DNA of 24,404 nt, from NCBI GenBank assembly GCA_030448225.1, contig JAUJNJ010000043.1, forward strand, positions 17,530 to 41,933, read 5' to 3'. The stretch's first letter is position 1, and every line of letters starts with the position of its first letter. Below the pieces are notes generated by a model. That model made no database searches. It saw only the letters and a list, made by a program, of their open reading frames with translations, and was not told the origin of the DNA. Shown here piece after piece: positions 6,372 through 15,345 of this stretch. The position numbers and the translations under genes are program-made. This stretch comes from Phycisphaerae bacterium. Its GTDB lineage: Bacteria; Planctomycetota; Phycisphaerae; Tepidisphaerales; Tepidisphaeraceae.

Positions 6372-7550
6372 TCACTTCGCCTGCATGTCCCAGACGGGCG
6401 TCTGCGGCTCGGGGTCGCGCCGCCATCCGTCCTTCGCCGACAGGTACCCGCCGTAGGCCTGGGCCAAGAACCGGCCGGTCCGGTCGAAGGCGAGGTCGAA
6501 CGCCGGGTCGCACGGCACGAACGTGTGGACCGACTTCATCGTCGCCAGGTCCCACAGTTCGAACCCGTTCTGCGCCGCGATCGCCAGGTGCTTGCCGTCG
6601 GGGTGGGTGGCCAGCGCCGTCGGCGTGTGCGGGCCCTCGATCCGCCGGCGGTGGCGGCCGTCGGCGGCGTCCCACTCGTGGACCTGCCCGAGGAACCCGA
6701 GCGAATAGACCTTCGTGCCGTCGGGGGAGAAGTCCGCGCCCTGGAGGTGCGGCATGCCGCGCGGCTCGGTCGGCGGGAACACCCGCCACATCTCGTCGCC
6801 GGCCACGAGGCTCCGACAGACGAGGTGGCCGTTCGACCCGCCGGTGACGACGCGCGACCCGTCGGGCGAGACCGCGAACGCGACGACCGTGCCGTGCTGC
6901 GCCTGCTGGATGTCGCGGATCGACTCCTCCTCGACGTCCCACTCGCGCAGCGTGCCGTCGACGCCGGCCGAGAGCAGGACGCCGTCCGGCAGGAACGCGA
7001 GGTTGGTCACCGTGCCGCGGTGCCAGCCGAGCAGCGCGACGACCGCCGGCGGCTTGGCCGTCACGTCCCACACGATGACCTGCCCGTCCTTGGCGCCGGT
7101 GGCGGCGAGGCGCCCGTCGCGCGAGAACGCGGCCGAGTAGACCCCGGCGCCGTGGCCCTCGAGCACGGCCAGCCGCGCGCCGGTGGCCGGGTCCCACAGG
7201 GCGGCCGTCGTGTCGTGCGACGCCGTGAGGAGCGTGCCGGACGTGGGGGAGAACGCAACGGCCTGGATGCCGTCGTAATGCCCGCGGAGGCGCCGCGTCG
7301 CCGCCGACTCGCTCGCCGCCGCGCGCTCGGCGCGGGCGGCGTCGGCGGCCTGCTTCGCCGCCAGCGCCTTGGGCGAGAGCCCCTCGGTCGACACGGCCGG
7401 CGCCGCCACCGCCGCCGCCGTCCCCGCCGTCGCCGGGACTCCGGCCGCCCCGATCGTCCCGGACTGAAGGTACGTCGCCGCCGCCGCCACGCCGACCACG
7501 GCCAGTCCCGCCGCGGCCAACAGGATGAGTCGTCGTTTTCCGCTCGCCAT
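6372..7550 (-). CDS. Membrane-anchored WD40-repeat protein
   Basis: This is a 392-residue protein. A basic start (MASGKRR) is followed by a hydrophobic helix at about residues 7-27, then a 60-residue alanine-rich linker. About seven WD40 blades follow, recognisable by repeats of the type AVAFSPTSGTLLTASHD, ALWDPATG, VIVWDV, REWDVEEE and ELWDLATM. WD40 propellers bind partner proteins; the partner is unknown. The helix could be an uncleaved anchor or a signal peptide, so the propeller is probably outside the cytoplasm. Three ATGs are possible, at 7577, 7553 and 7550. The last two follow AAAGGGGAG, and 7550 has the better spacing. It is divergent from the lipoprotein gene at 7937 and 169 bases from the GcvH-like start, probably a separate unit. 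Confidence 0.85.
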   Translation of the reverse strand: MASGKRRLILLAAAGLAVVGVAAAATYLQSGTIGAAGVPATAGTAAAVAAPAVSTEGLSPKALAAKQAADAARAERAAASESAATRRLRGHYDGIQAVAFSPTSGTLLTASHDTTAALWDPATGARLAVLEGHGAGVYSAAFSRDGRLAATGAKDGQVIVWDVTAKPPAVVALLGWHRGTVTNLAFLPDGVLLSAGVDGTLREWDVEEESIRDIQQAQHGTVVAFAVSPDGSRVVTGGSNGHLVCRSLVAGDEMWRVFPPTEPRGMPHLQGADFSPDGTKVYSLGFLGQVHEWDAADGRHRRRIEGPHTPTALATHPDGKHLAIAAQNGFELWDLATMKSVHTFVPCDPAFDLAFDRTGRFLAQAYGGYLSAKDGWRRDPEPQTPVWDMQAK

Positions 7551-7577
7551 CATGCTCCCCTTTCGCCTGCCACCCAC

Positions 7578-7936
7578 ATCATAACGACGCCCCAGTCAAC
7601 TCGCCCGGGGGCGGGTCCTACGAGCCTCCACCGAGCACGGTCACCGCGGTCGGCGTCATCCTGTAAGCAGCGAAGGATCTCCCGTGCTTCTGGCGACATT
7701 TGCGGGAGATCATTCGCTGCGTTCAGGAGGAGCGTGATTGCCATTCGCCGCGTTTCTTGAAGCTCGTAGGCCCGGCTCGCTGCAGGGGCGGCGGAATCCC
7801 GCGGGCGTCGCTCAGCGCCCGTCACTATTACACCGGGGCACTTTGCCGGGTACAAATATCGGGCGGTCGCGGGGGGAATATGTCCGGGACGTTCCTCCGG
7901 GTCGACGAGAAGCTGTAACCATCTGCGAGGGGTGCG
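7578..7936. other. Divergent intergenic region
   Basis: These 359 bases separate the WD40 gene (minus) and the lipoprotein gene (plus), so promoters for both should lie here, though no clear -35/-10 pair is visible. The main structure is the imperfect palindrome at 7657-7730. Short open frames across it look like translated repeat, not genes. Confidence 0.6.
7657..7730. repeat. Imperfect palindrome, probable dispersed repeat
   Basis: The core arms 7667-7684 and 7703-7720 are reverse complements at 17 of 18 positions with an 18-base loop. Weaker pairing extends to 7657-7730, about 24 of 28 per arm. The core text GCAGCGAAGGATCTCCCG resembles a short repeat I have often seen in intergenic DNA of unrelated environmental bacteria. 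That is memory, not a search. Only one copy is present here. Confidence 0.7.
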
Positions 7937-9577
7937 ATGAACGCAAATGCGCTGCGCGTGCCGTGGACGTTGATCGCGGTCGGGCTGCTCGCGGCCTGTG
8001 CCGTCCCCGATCGTGCCGCGGCCCGGCCGCCCGAGCCGTCGCTGATCGACGTGGTCCCCGACGCGGACGTGGAGGCGTGGGTGGAGAACCTCGCCTCGGC
8101 CGAAGCGCCCAAGCGCGAGGCCGCCGTCTCCCGGCTCAAGAACCTCCCCGGCACCGCGTCGGCCACGGTGGAGCGCCTGGCGGCGGACGAGGCGCTGGCG
8201 CCGGCGGCCAAGGCCGCGCTCAAGCCGGTCCTGCCGGTGATCGCGGCGCGCGCGCGGCGGTTGCAGTCGATCAGGGCGGCGCACGAACTGAACCTGCGGA
8301 CGATGCTCGAGGTCTACGACCGGCAAGCCAAAAAATCGCCCCGCAGGGAAGACGCCGTCCGCGCCGCCAACACAGACTGGGTGTATCCCCAACAGTTCCG
8401 CACGCCGGACGAGACGCCCGAGGCGCGGTCGCGCTGTTCAAGCGGGCGGCTGGACGTGGGCTGCGACGACCCGTCCGTGCGTTACCTCGCCGCCCGCGCG
8501 GACCGGGCGGCGGCCCACCCGGGCCGGCCGCCGGCGCTGCCGCGCCTCATCGCCGCCGCCAGCGACATGGCGCAGAGCGGCTACCCGCCCGAGCGGAAGG
8601 TGATCGCGGCGGCCGTCGCGTTCACCGAGATGGCCGCGACCGCCGGGCCGGAGCCGGACACCGGCCTGCTGGAGATCTGCCTCGACCACCTGCCGGCCGC
8701 GTTCGCGTCGGCCAACCGCACGCCGGACGACGCGCTGGAATTGGCCTGGATGATCCACCGGATGCTCGCGCGCGACGGCGACAAGGTGGAGGCGTTCGAG
8801 CGCCTCTACCCGATTTATGCCGCCGCCCGGCCGAAGGAGGACATCGGGCCCCTGCTGTTCAAGGGCCGGGCGATGATCGACGCCGCCTGGGCCGCCCGCG
8901 GCAACGGGCTCGGGCACACCGTCACCGACCGGGGCTGGCAACAGTTCCACGACCGCCTCGGCGCCGCCGGGGAGGCGCTGACGCGCGCGTGGGAGCTCGA
9001 CCCGACCGACGCCCGCGCCGCCACCGAGATGATCGTCGTCGCGATGGGCCTGGAGGGCGATCGGCGCGAGGCGGTCGACCTGTGGTACCGCCGCGCGATG
9101 ACGGCCGACCCGGACAACTTCGAGGCGTGCCACCGCATGCTCTACTACCTCTACCCGCGGTGGCACGGCAGCCACGAGGAGATGATCGCGTTCGGCCGCG
9201 AGTGCATGGCCGGCGGCAACTGGCGCGGCCGGATCCCGCACATGCTCGCCGACGCGCACGCGCAGGTCGCCCGCGAGGTCGACGACGAGGCCGCGTACCT
9301 CGCCCAGCCGCACGTCTGGGCGGACGTGCGCGCGTGCATCGAGGGCATGATGGCGGCGTTCCCGGAGATGACGTTCTACCCCAGCAGCCTGGCGATGTGG
9401 GCCTGCGACGCCGGCCAGTGGCGCGACGCCGCCGCCCTGTTCAAAAAGATCGGCGACAACCCGGACCTGGCCGCGTTCGGCAGCAAGGCGATGTACGACT
9501 ACTACCGCCGCAAGGCCGAACGGCGCGCCGCGTCATCCGGCCCCGCGGCGGCACCGGTGAAAGCTGACGAGCAGTAG
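7937..9577 (+). CDS. DUF4034-like TPR lipoprotein
   Basis: This 546-residue protein has a lipoprotein-type signal: a hydrophobic stretch ends in LLAAC with C21 as the probable lipidated residue, so it should be membrane-attached outside the cytoplasm. Residues about 35-100 are alanine/leucine-rich helices. The second half reads like tetratricopeptide-type helices with text such as AWELDPTDARAATEMI and ADPDNFEACHRMLYYL. It then has YPRWHGSHEEMIAFGRECM, which matches my memory of DUF4034 proteins. No catalytic motif was seen and the function is unknown. The gene is monocistronic by position: its nearest neighbours are on the other strand. A long overlapping frame in another phase was rejected because it lacks such features. 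Confidence 0.78.
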   Translation: MNANALRVPWTLIAVGLLAACAVPDRAAARPPEPSLIDVVPDADVEAWVENLASAEAPKREAAVSRLKNLPGTASATVERLAADEALAPAAKAALKPVLPVIAARARRLQSIRAAHELNLRTMLEVYDRQAKKSPRREDAVRAANTDWVYPQQFRTPDETPEARSRCSSGRLDVGCDDPSVRYLAARADRAAAHPGRPPALPRLIAAASDMAQSGYPPERKVIAAAVAFTEMAATAGPEPDTGLLEICLDHLPAAFASANRTPDDALELAWMIHRMLARDGDKVEAFERLYPIYAAARPKEDIGPLLFKGRAMIDAAWAARGNGLGHTVTDRGWQQFHDRLGAAGEALTRAWELDPTDARAATEMIVVAMGLEGDRREAVDLWYRRAMTADPDNFEACHRMLYYLYPRWHGSHEEMIAFGRECMAGGNWRGRIPHMLADAHAQVAREVDDEAAYLAQPHVWADVRACIEGMMAAFPEMTFYPSSLAMWACDAGQWRDAAALFKKIGDNPDLAAFGSKAMYDYYRRKAERRAASSGPAAAPVKADEQ

Positions 9578-9931
9578 CGACTTCCCGCGTACGCACGGGG
9601 AGACGCCGTCATCCTCCCCGCCCGCTCGCCCCCGCTCGGCCGCGGGCCGTCGCTTCGCGATTTCGCGAGGCGGGATCGCCGTTGTTGACGGCATCGTGAA
9701 CTTGGCCGCTCCTGTTCCGCATCATTCGGAGTGGGCCGCGTCACCAATGCACGGTCGGTTGACCGACAGGCGCGCAGCGCAGCATCCTGCCGGGCTCGGT
9801 TTGCGGAAAAGGTGACGGGTGCACCGCGTCACTCATGGTCGCCCCGCCGTGCCATTGAGGTGTGATCCGCAAGGTAGAGGCTCTCAAACGGTGCCACGTA
9901 CAACCCTTGCCAAACCTCGCGATGGATTCTG
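9578..9931. other. Intergenic region between convergent genes
   Basis: These 354 bases separate the DUF4034-like gene (plus) from the small membrane protein gene (minus). A compact hairpin lies at 9651-9672, with arms of ten bases around TT and one G-T pair, but no T-run follows, so terminator function is doubtful. Nothing else recognisable was seen. Confidence 0.5.
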
Positions 9932-10405
9932 TCACGCCCGTCCCTCTTCACGCTTCTCCGCTACCTCTCCACTCGTCCCCGCTTTGGTTGTGACTGGCGG
10001 CAACCCGCGTGCCCGACCTCGGCCCCTCAAGCCGTTCGCCAGATGCGCGAAGATGCTGCCACACCAGGCCACCATGAGCAGGAATGCGGTGATGAGCCCG
10101 TCTTCCCTCATCCGGGATACGGCATCAAACCCTTGATCCTGTAGCGTTCGATACATGCAAATTTCAAAGGCGACAAAGGCGGACAGGTTGAACGCGAGTG
10201 CCGCGAAGAGAGCCCTGTTCAGCAGAAAAAGGCCGATGAGAAATGGGCCGACCGCTGCTGCCAAGACAAACGCTTGAAGCGCCGAATAACTCTGAGAATA
10301 CGCCCACCTCCCGGCGAGGGCACCGAGCGGAACGAAACCAAAAATGATCACGCTGGTTCGTGACAATTGAGCTGGCACGCCAGTCTCGATCGGTTGATCG
10401 GCCAC
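9932..10405 (-). CDS. Small four-helix membrane protein, unknown function
   Basis: The 157-residue protein starts with GTG at 10405. It has four hydrophobic segments at about 18-32, 44-63, 65-84 and 104-123, and a basic, polar C-terminal tail of about 30 residues. I do not recognise the family. The base composition is visibly less GC-rich than in the surrounding genes, as in the acetyltransferase gene upstream, which suggests a later arrival. The two genes are separated by 230 bases with a palindrome, so co-transcription is uncertain. The start codon is weakly supported, with only a poor AGG upstream. Confidence 0.6.
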   Translation of the reverse strand: MADQPIETGVPAQLSRTSVIIFGFVPLGALAGRWAYSQSYSALQAFVLAAAVGPFLIGLFLLNRALFAALAFNLSAFVAFEICMYRTLQDQGFDAVSRMREDGLITAFLLMVAWCGSIFAHLANGLRGRGRARGLPPVTTKAGTSGEVAEKREEGRA

Positions 10406-10474
10406 CTGTTGATAGTACGGCCAGATGTGAAGAATGCGACGCCCCTGTACCCCACGGTCTGAGCGATCGCGGTG

Positions 10475-10532
10475 TGGCGGGAAATCGCCTCCTTGGCCCG
10501 AAGGTTAAAATGCCAAGACGCGATTTGCCGCC
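10475..10532. repeat. Imperfect palindrome upstream of the membrane protein gene
   Basis: The arms 10482-10497 (AAATCGCCTCCTTGGC) and 10512-10526 pair with one gap and about two mismatches. Outside these arms GGCGG pairs with CCGCC, extending the structure to about 23 base pairs with a 14-base loop. A short translated frame across it is not a gene. It looks like a dispersed intergenic repeat, but only one copy is here. Confidence 0.55.
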
Positions 10533-10635
10533 GGCGGCGGCGGCGTTTCGGCGGTGCGCTCAAATGCATTGCAGTCGTCGATCGCGGACGGTCATCCTTT
10601 ATGGTGAGCACTGCGCGTGGCGTGGTGCGAGAGCG

Positions 10636-11154
10636 TTAACCGCGGGCCGGACGATCGATCGCGTAGATCTGGTCCGCGAACCCTCCGAAGAGAACTTCCT
10701 TTTCGTGGGAGAGGCCTATCTTCCGGGCCACGTTGATCGATGCGGAATTCCGGGGGTCGATGATCGAGATCATCCGGGACAGATTTAATGTGCCGAAACC
10801 ATAATCGCGTACCGCGCGCTCCGCCTCGGTCGCAAAGCCCCGACCCCAGAACTCGCGCGCCAGTCGGTAACCGATCTCCGTCTCCGGCTGCCCGCCGACA
10901 TCACTAAACCGGCTCAGCCCGCAAAATCCGATCACGCTTCCGCTGCTCCTTTCGACCACGGCCCAAAGACCAAATCCCCATTTCGAGTAGAAGTCCTCGA
11001 GGCAGCCGCGGAGCCAGTTCCGCACCCACGCGGAATCCTTTGTCCCGTCGCCGTACCGCATGACTTCCGGATCGGCGAAGACGCGGTCCATCGCCTCCCC
11101 ATCAACGATGTGAAAGTGCCGGAGCATCAAGCGCTGGGTCTCGGCAATAACCAT
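10636..11154 (-). CDS. GNAT-family N-acetyltransferase, RimJ/RimL type
   Basis: The 172-residue protein starts with the usual TQRLMLRHF strand of RimJ/RimL-like acetyltransferases. It has SGSVIGFCGL for the central strands and EIGYRLAREFWGRGFATEA, which contains the acetyl-CoA pyrophosphate-binding loop (about 101-110). SASINVARKIGL near the end is the typical last helix. Such enzymes transfer acetyl from acetyl-CoA to an amino group on a protein terminus, amino acid or small molecule. The substrate is not predictable here. The length is normal and the frame is intact. Base composition is lower in GC than the flanks, so it may be acquired accessory DNA. Confidence 0.85.
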   Translation of the reverse strand: MVIAETQRLMLRHFHIVDGEAMDRVFADPEVMRYGDGTKDSAWVRNWLRGCLEDFYSKWGFGLWAVVERSSGSVIGFCGLSRFSDVGGQPETEIGYRLAREFWGRGFATEAERAVRDYGFGTLNLSRMISIIDPRNSASINVARKIGLSHEKEVLFGGFADQIYAIDRPARG

Positions 11155-11423
11155 GAGCGGGGTGGCTAGCGCCCGTCATCCGCGGCGGGCGCGGCGGAGC
11201 ATGATCGCCGTTTTTGCGCGCGCCGGGGCGATTGGCCCGGTCAAAAGTAGGGTCGTCACCCGTCGTGTCAATCGCGACCGTCGGTACTGGGTAGGGTCGG
11301 GAGCCGGCGCGTCCTCTATCCCGCGACGCCGTTACGTTGGTCCCTACCAACTGCCCCCCGGATCGCTACAAATACGGCGGCCGGTGGTTGGATCGACTGC
11401 TCGAGGGAAGGGAGCCGCAGGAC

Positions 11424-12383
11424 ATGGCGAAGGTTCGCAAGGCCGTCATCACCGCCGCCGGGCGGGGGACGCGGCAGTACCCGGCGTCGACCGCGGTGCA
11501 GAAGGAGATGTTCCCGCTCGTCGACCGCGACGGGCTGACCAAGCCGGTGATCCAGATCATCGGCGAGGAGGCGATCGACTCCGGCATCGAGGAGATCTGC
11601 ATCATTACCCAGCCGGGCGAGGAGGCGGCCTACCGCGACTACTTCCGGCGGATGACCGACACCGAGTCGCGCAGCTTCCGCGGCAAGGACTGGGCGATCC
11701 TCGAATCGGAAAAGCTCGGCCACTTCGGCCAGCGGCTTCACTTCGCGGAGCAGTCGTCGCCGGAGGGGTTCGGGCACGCGGTGTACCAGGCGAAGGAGTT
11801 CGTCGGCGACGACCCGTTCCTGCTGCTGCTCGGCGACCACATCTACATCAGCGACTCGAAGGACCGCTGTGCCCGCCAGCTCATCCGCGTGTACGAGCAG
11901 TACATGCTAGAGGCCGTCACCGGCGTGCAGCCGACGGTCGAGCGGCAGCTTCACCTGTTCGGCGTGATCCGCGGCGGGCCGGTCGACCCGAACAAGGGGA
12001 TCTACCGTGCCGAGCTCATCATTGAGAAGCCGTCGATCGAGACGGCGAGGGATCAGCTCGCCACGCCGATGTTGCCGGCCGGAAATTACCTCGCGCACTT
12101 CGGCATGCACGTCTTCTCGCCGCGGATCTTCGACTCGCTCGAGCACCTCATCAAGAACGACCTCCGCGAGAAGGGCGAAATCCAGCTCACCGCCGCCCAG
12201 GAACATCTGCGTCAACAAACGGGCGACAAGTATTGGTGTCTAGTCACACAAGGGCAGCGGTACGACACCGGCATCCCGTACGGGCTCATGGAGACGCAGT
12301 TGGCGCTTTCGCTCAACGGCATCCACCGGACGGAAATTTGTGAGGCGATCGCCCGGATCCTCGCGATGCAAGTGAAGTCCTGA
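11424..12383 (+). CDS. galU: UTP-glucose-1-phosphate uridylyltransferase (GalU type)
   Basis: The 319-residue protein begins MAKVRKAVITAAGRGTR, the nucleotide-binding signature of sugar-phosphate nucleotidyltransferases. QKEMFPLVD (26-34) gives the conserved lysine and proline of bacterial GalU proteins, and LLLLGDHIYI supplies the GD that binds metal. The length fits GalU. The reaction makes UDP-glucose from UTP and glucose-1-phosphate for envelope and storage polysaccharides. The ATG at 11424 follows GGGAG and AGGA. An in-frame extension to 11337 is not conserved-looking and lacks a better ribosome site. It stands alone, 184 bases before the Crp/Fnr gene. Another nucleotide specificity cannot be excluded from motifs alone. 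Confidence 0.85.
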   Translation: MAKVRKAVITAAGRGTRQYPASTAVQKEMFPLVDRDGLTKPVIQIIGEEAIDSGIEEICIITQPGEEAAYRDYFRRMTDTESRSFRGKDWAILESEKLGHFGQRLHFAEQSSPEGFGHAVYQAKEFVGDDPFLLLLGDHIYISDSKDRCARQLIRVYEQYMLEAVTGVQPTVERQLHLFGVIRGGPVDPNKGIYRAELIIEKPSIETARDQLATPMLPAGNYLAHFGMHVFSPRIFDSLEHLIKNDLREKGEIQLTAAQEHLRQQTGDKYWCLVTQGQRYDTGIPYGLMETQLALSLNGIHRTEICEAIARILAMQVKS

Positions 12384-12567
12384 AGCAGCCCCCGCTTACC
12401 CAACCGACCCCGTCCGCCGCGCGCCCGCGCCGCGTGCTTTCGCACGCGCTTTCTCGGCCTTCAATCCCGAACATATTTATGTGAGTGAGCGTACCTTCGA
12501 TCTCAGGTCGGGAAGGTTTTTCTGTGACAATTCTTACTTCCTCCGCAGACGAAGGAGTCGCTGCCGT

Positions 12568-13302
12568 ATGCAAGATTTTCCGGGGAACATCTCAGACGTG
12601 AAGGGTACGACGGGGGACGCCGACGGCGTCACGTTGGGCGACCTGCTGATCCGCCCGTCGCTCGGCGCACGGACGCTGGAGACGATGGCCGGGCGGGTGC
12701 TGTTCGAGCCGGACGCGCCGGCGGCGGACCTGTTCTTCATCCAGAGCGGGCAGGTCCGGCTCTACCAGAACGGGCCGGACGGCTCGACGCGCCTCGTCGA
12801 GATCCTCGGCCCCGGCGACTGGTGCGGCGTGGCCGCGCTGGCGAACGAGCCGACGTACAACATGCGCGCCGTCGCGGTGACGGCGGCGGTGGTCGTGCAG
12901 GCGCCGGTGAAGCGTTGGCTGGCGACGCTGTCGGAGCACCCGACGCTCGCCGCCCAGTGGATCGGCAAGCTCGCCGCCAAGCTCCAGGCCGCCCGCGCCG
13001 ACGCCGCCTGCCTCGTATTCGACGACTGCAACAGCCGGCTGATCCGCACGCTGCTGCACTTCTCGCGGACGGCGGCGGCGAGCCCGCTCGACGACGGGGG
13101 GATCGTGCTCCGCATCACGCACCAGCAGCTCGCGCAGGCCGTCGGCGCGGCGCGGGAGACGGTCAGCCTCGCGCTCACGCAACTCCGCCAGCGCAACCTT
13201 CTGCGGACCGGGCGCAACCAGCTGTTCTTCAACCCGCAGACGCTTGAGAACTTCTGCCAGCGCCCACAGGGCGCGCCGGCGCGCGACGAGCAGGTCGCCT
13301 GA
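12568..13302 (+). CDS. Crp/Fnr-family transcription regulator
   Basis: This is a 244-residue protein. Residues about 22-145 are a cyclic-nucleotide-binding-type beta roll (LFFIQSGQVRLYQNG, ILGPGDWCGVAALANEPTYNMRA in part), followed by a dimer helix. A winged helix-turn-helix lies at about 183-225, with ITHQQLAQAVGAARETVS as the DNA-contact helices. The canonical Fnr iron-sulfur cysteine set is absent; only scattered cysteines are present. The effector is unknown, and the cAMP-contact arginine/serine pair of Crp is not evident. The ATG at 12568 follows GAAGGAG by 10 bases, better than the in-frame ATG at 12481. The targets are unknown. Confidence 0.88.
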   Translation: MQDFPGNISDVKGTTGDADGVTLGDLLIRPSLGARTLETMAGRVLFEPDAPAADLFFIQSGQVRLYQNGPDGSTRLVEILGPGDWCGVAALANEPTYNMRAVAVTAAVVVQAPVKRWLATLSEHPTLAAQWIGKLAAKLQAARADAACLVFDDCNSRLIRTLLHFSRTAAASPLDDGGIVLRITHQQLAQAVGAARETVSLALTQLRQRNLLRTGRNQLFFNPQTLENFCQRPQGAPARDEQVA

Positions 13303-13561
13303 ACGCCGGACGCCGAGCGCCTGAGTCCGCTACGCCGGACCATGCGATTGAACTGGGATACGAGCGCGGCCGCTCGCGCCTCCGCCGACCCGGGCATGGG
13401 GCCCGATTCGTGCCGAGCCGCGAGCGGCCTTGCCGTTGACGGCCTGTCGACGCGGGACGATCTAGGTTCGGTCTGCGTCCTACCGGGACTCCGGCTTCGA
13501 TGCGGCGAGACCGGGACCGCCCGCCACGCCGTTCACGCGCACCGAGTCAACCGGCGCGGTA

Positions 13562-14597
13562 TCAGACCCGGAACGGGCGGTCGTTCAGATGGCCGGCGGC
13601 GTTGGTGCCGACGAGCGGGGCCACGGTCGCGCGGACGATCACGCGGTCGCGGCCGCCCTCCTTCGCGCGGTAGAGCGCCGAGTCGGCGGCCGCCACGAGT
13701 TGGTCGGGCGACGCGGGCGTGTCGCCGCGGGTCGAGCCGACGCCGATCGACATGCTTGCGCCCTCGGTCCGCCGCAGCACGGCGGCCGACGCCTGGCGGT
13801 ATTCATCGCGGATGCGCTGGGCGACCTGCACGGCGTCGTCGGCCGACGCGTGCGGCAGCAGCAGGATGAACTCGTCGCCGCCGTAGCGGGCCGCCACGTC
13901 CATCCGCCGCAGGTTCGCGCCCGATCACCCGCCCCGCCATCAGCAACTGGTCGCCGACCAGGCGCGCCTGGTAGTCGTTAATCGCCCGCCATGCCGTCGC
14001 CGACCATCACGCACGCCGAAGTCCTGGTCGTAGCGGTGGCTCTCGTTCAAACTGCTCGATCACCTTCCCGAAGTGCCGCCGGTTGTACAGGCCGTCGGCG
14101 GGTCGGTGGCGACCTCCTCGACCTTCTTCAGCGACTGCTCGAGCTGCACGTTCTTCTCGCGCGGCTCCTCGAACGCCTTCGCAGCTCGACGCGCGGCGTA
14201 GTTTCTCGCGCATCACCTTGGCGACGGTCAGGTTCTTCTCGACGACCGAAGTCGTGAACCAGGTAGTCGCCGAACTTCACGACGTAGTCCGTCGCGCTTG
14301 CGGATCGCCTCGGCGAGCGACGCGGTGACGTTCTCGCCGGTGACCATGATCACCCAGGGTCGTGCAGCAGGCGCGGATCTGCCCGAGCAGGTCCAGGCCG
14401 GTGCAGTCGGGCAGGTTGTAGTCGGACAGGATGAGGTCGTAGCTGCCGAGGTCCAGCGCCAGCGCGGCGGCACCGCTGTCGGCCTCGGCGACGGTGCCGC
14501 GGCCGAAGTGTTCCTCGAGGGTCTCTCGGATCAGCTCGCGGCAATTGAGGAGGTCGTCCTCGATGATGAGAATCTTGATGGTGCTGATGTTCGTCAC
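13562..14597 (-). CDS. Response regulator-GGDEF diguanylate cyclase (frameshifted as sequenced)
   Basis: Read from a GTG at 14597, the protein starts with a receiver domain (ILIIEDDLLNCRELI, then LILSDYNLPD with the phospho-acceptor aspartate, then VIMVTGENVT). A coiled linker (VQLEQSLKKVEEVA) follows. The GGDEF domain begins near GLYNRRHFGKVIEQ and ends at 13562. The active-site text is RRMDVAARYGGDEF: an intact GGDEF preceded by RxxD at the standard five-residue spacing, the c-di-GMP inhibitory site. At least five frame changes between about 13,918 and 14,360 are needed to read it through, at about 345 residues. All domain motifs survive, so sequencing error is likelier than decay. It should make c-di-GMP under control of the upstream kinase. 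It is the last gene of the signalling operon. Confidence 0.8.
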
Positions 14598-14744
14598 GGC
14601 TGCTCTCTCGCCCCCCCCAGGGTGTCGGAGCCGACGGGCAAGACGTACGTTACGTCTCCGCGCGCGGCAAATCGGTCGAACGTACCCCGCTGCCGCGGCG
14701 CGGCGTCCTCCGGCCGTGCCGTGCGCCCCGCCCGCGCCCCGCCG

Positions 14745-15345
14745 TCAACGCCGCGCTGCTCGGCCCGGCAGGTGGTGGCGCGGGTACTGGTGGATCGTCA
14801 GCCAGTAGTTCGTGCTCGCCAGCACCGTGCGGAGGAACTGCTCGGCGTTGGCTTCGCGCTGATCGTGTACGAGTTGGCGCGTTGGCGCCGCCTCGGCCAT
14901 CTACGCCCTCCTCGGCGACGCCGGTCCGCTGTCGACCAGGATGTCGCGGAACCCCTCCTGGCGCGAAGATCCACCTCGGGGTCTGCTGTCCGTTGAGACC
15001 CGGCATCTCGGTGTCGAGGAAGATCAGGCCGGGCGACGCGTCGGCGTGCGGCCTCGCGGCGGAAGCTCACCGCCTCGCGGCGCGTCGGCGACCTCGAACA
15101 CGCTGTTGCTCACCTTGCACTCGGCGATCGCGTCGCGGATCAGCAGGCGGCAGTCGGGTCGTCGTCGTCGACGAGCAGGATCGTGATCGCTCGATGTCGC
15201 GGCTCAGCGTCAGCGAGCCGTACTTCGAGCATCCCGTGGCCGTGATGCTGATGCGCCGTCGGCGGCCGCCGCGTTCGTCGTCGTCGTCGTCGTCGTTGTT
15301 GCTGCAACCATGACAAGATCCTTCTTCCCGGCTTCGTTCCGTCAC
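14745..15345 (-). CDS. Single-domain response regulator, Rcp1-like (frameshifted)
   Basis: The receiver domain can be pieced together: ITILLVDDDD, then LLIRDAIAECKVSNSVFEVADA, then GLIFLDTEMPGLNGQQT with the phospho-acceptor aspartate. The end carries SYTI, AEQFLRTVLAST, and NYWLTIHQYPRHHL. Several single-base losses break it, for example near 15,190 and 15,165. Two starts are plausible. A GTG at 15345 overlaps the kinase stop by GTGA and follows GGAAGGA; it reaches the receiver domain without a frameshift. An ATG at 15311 follows AAGAAGGA; it would give a poly-threonine N-terminus and needs a frame correction. The gene sits directly after the histidine kinase, so phosphotransfer from it is likely. 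There is no output domain; it probably works by protein contact. Confidence 0.72.
15275..15295. repeat. TCG trinucleotide microsatellite
   Basis: Seven TCG units in a row (followed by TTG TTG) lie at the kinase/response regulator junction. Depending on frame they encode poly-Thr or poly-Asp at the N-terminus of the response regulator. The copy number could be affected by the error-prone sequence here. Confidence 0.75.

Noticed and set aside
7700..7918. Short plus-strand frames in the divergent region
   Set aside because: They run across the palindrome and have no good start or known protein text.
7738..9567. 609-residue open frame overlapping the lipoprotein gene on the same strand
   Set aside because: It is arginine/proline/glycine-rich without motifs, and the frame starting at 7937 has a lipobox and helical repeats.
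9651..9672. Hairpin as terminator of the DUF4034-like gene
   Set aside because: It has no following T-run and lies more than 70 bases from the stop; kept only as a note.
12481..12567. Upstream in-frame start for the Crp/Fnr gene
   Set aside because: The extension is arginine/serine-rich and lacks a ribosome site, while the ATG at 12568 follows GAAGGAG.
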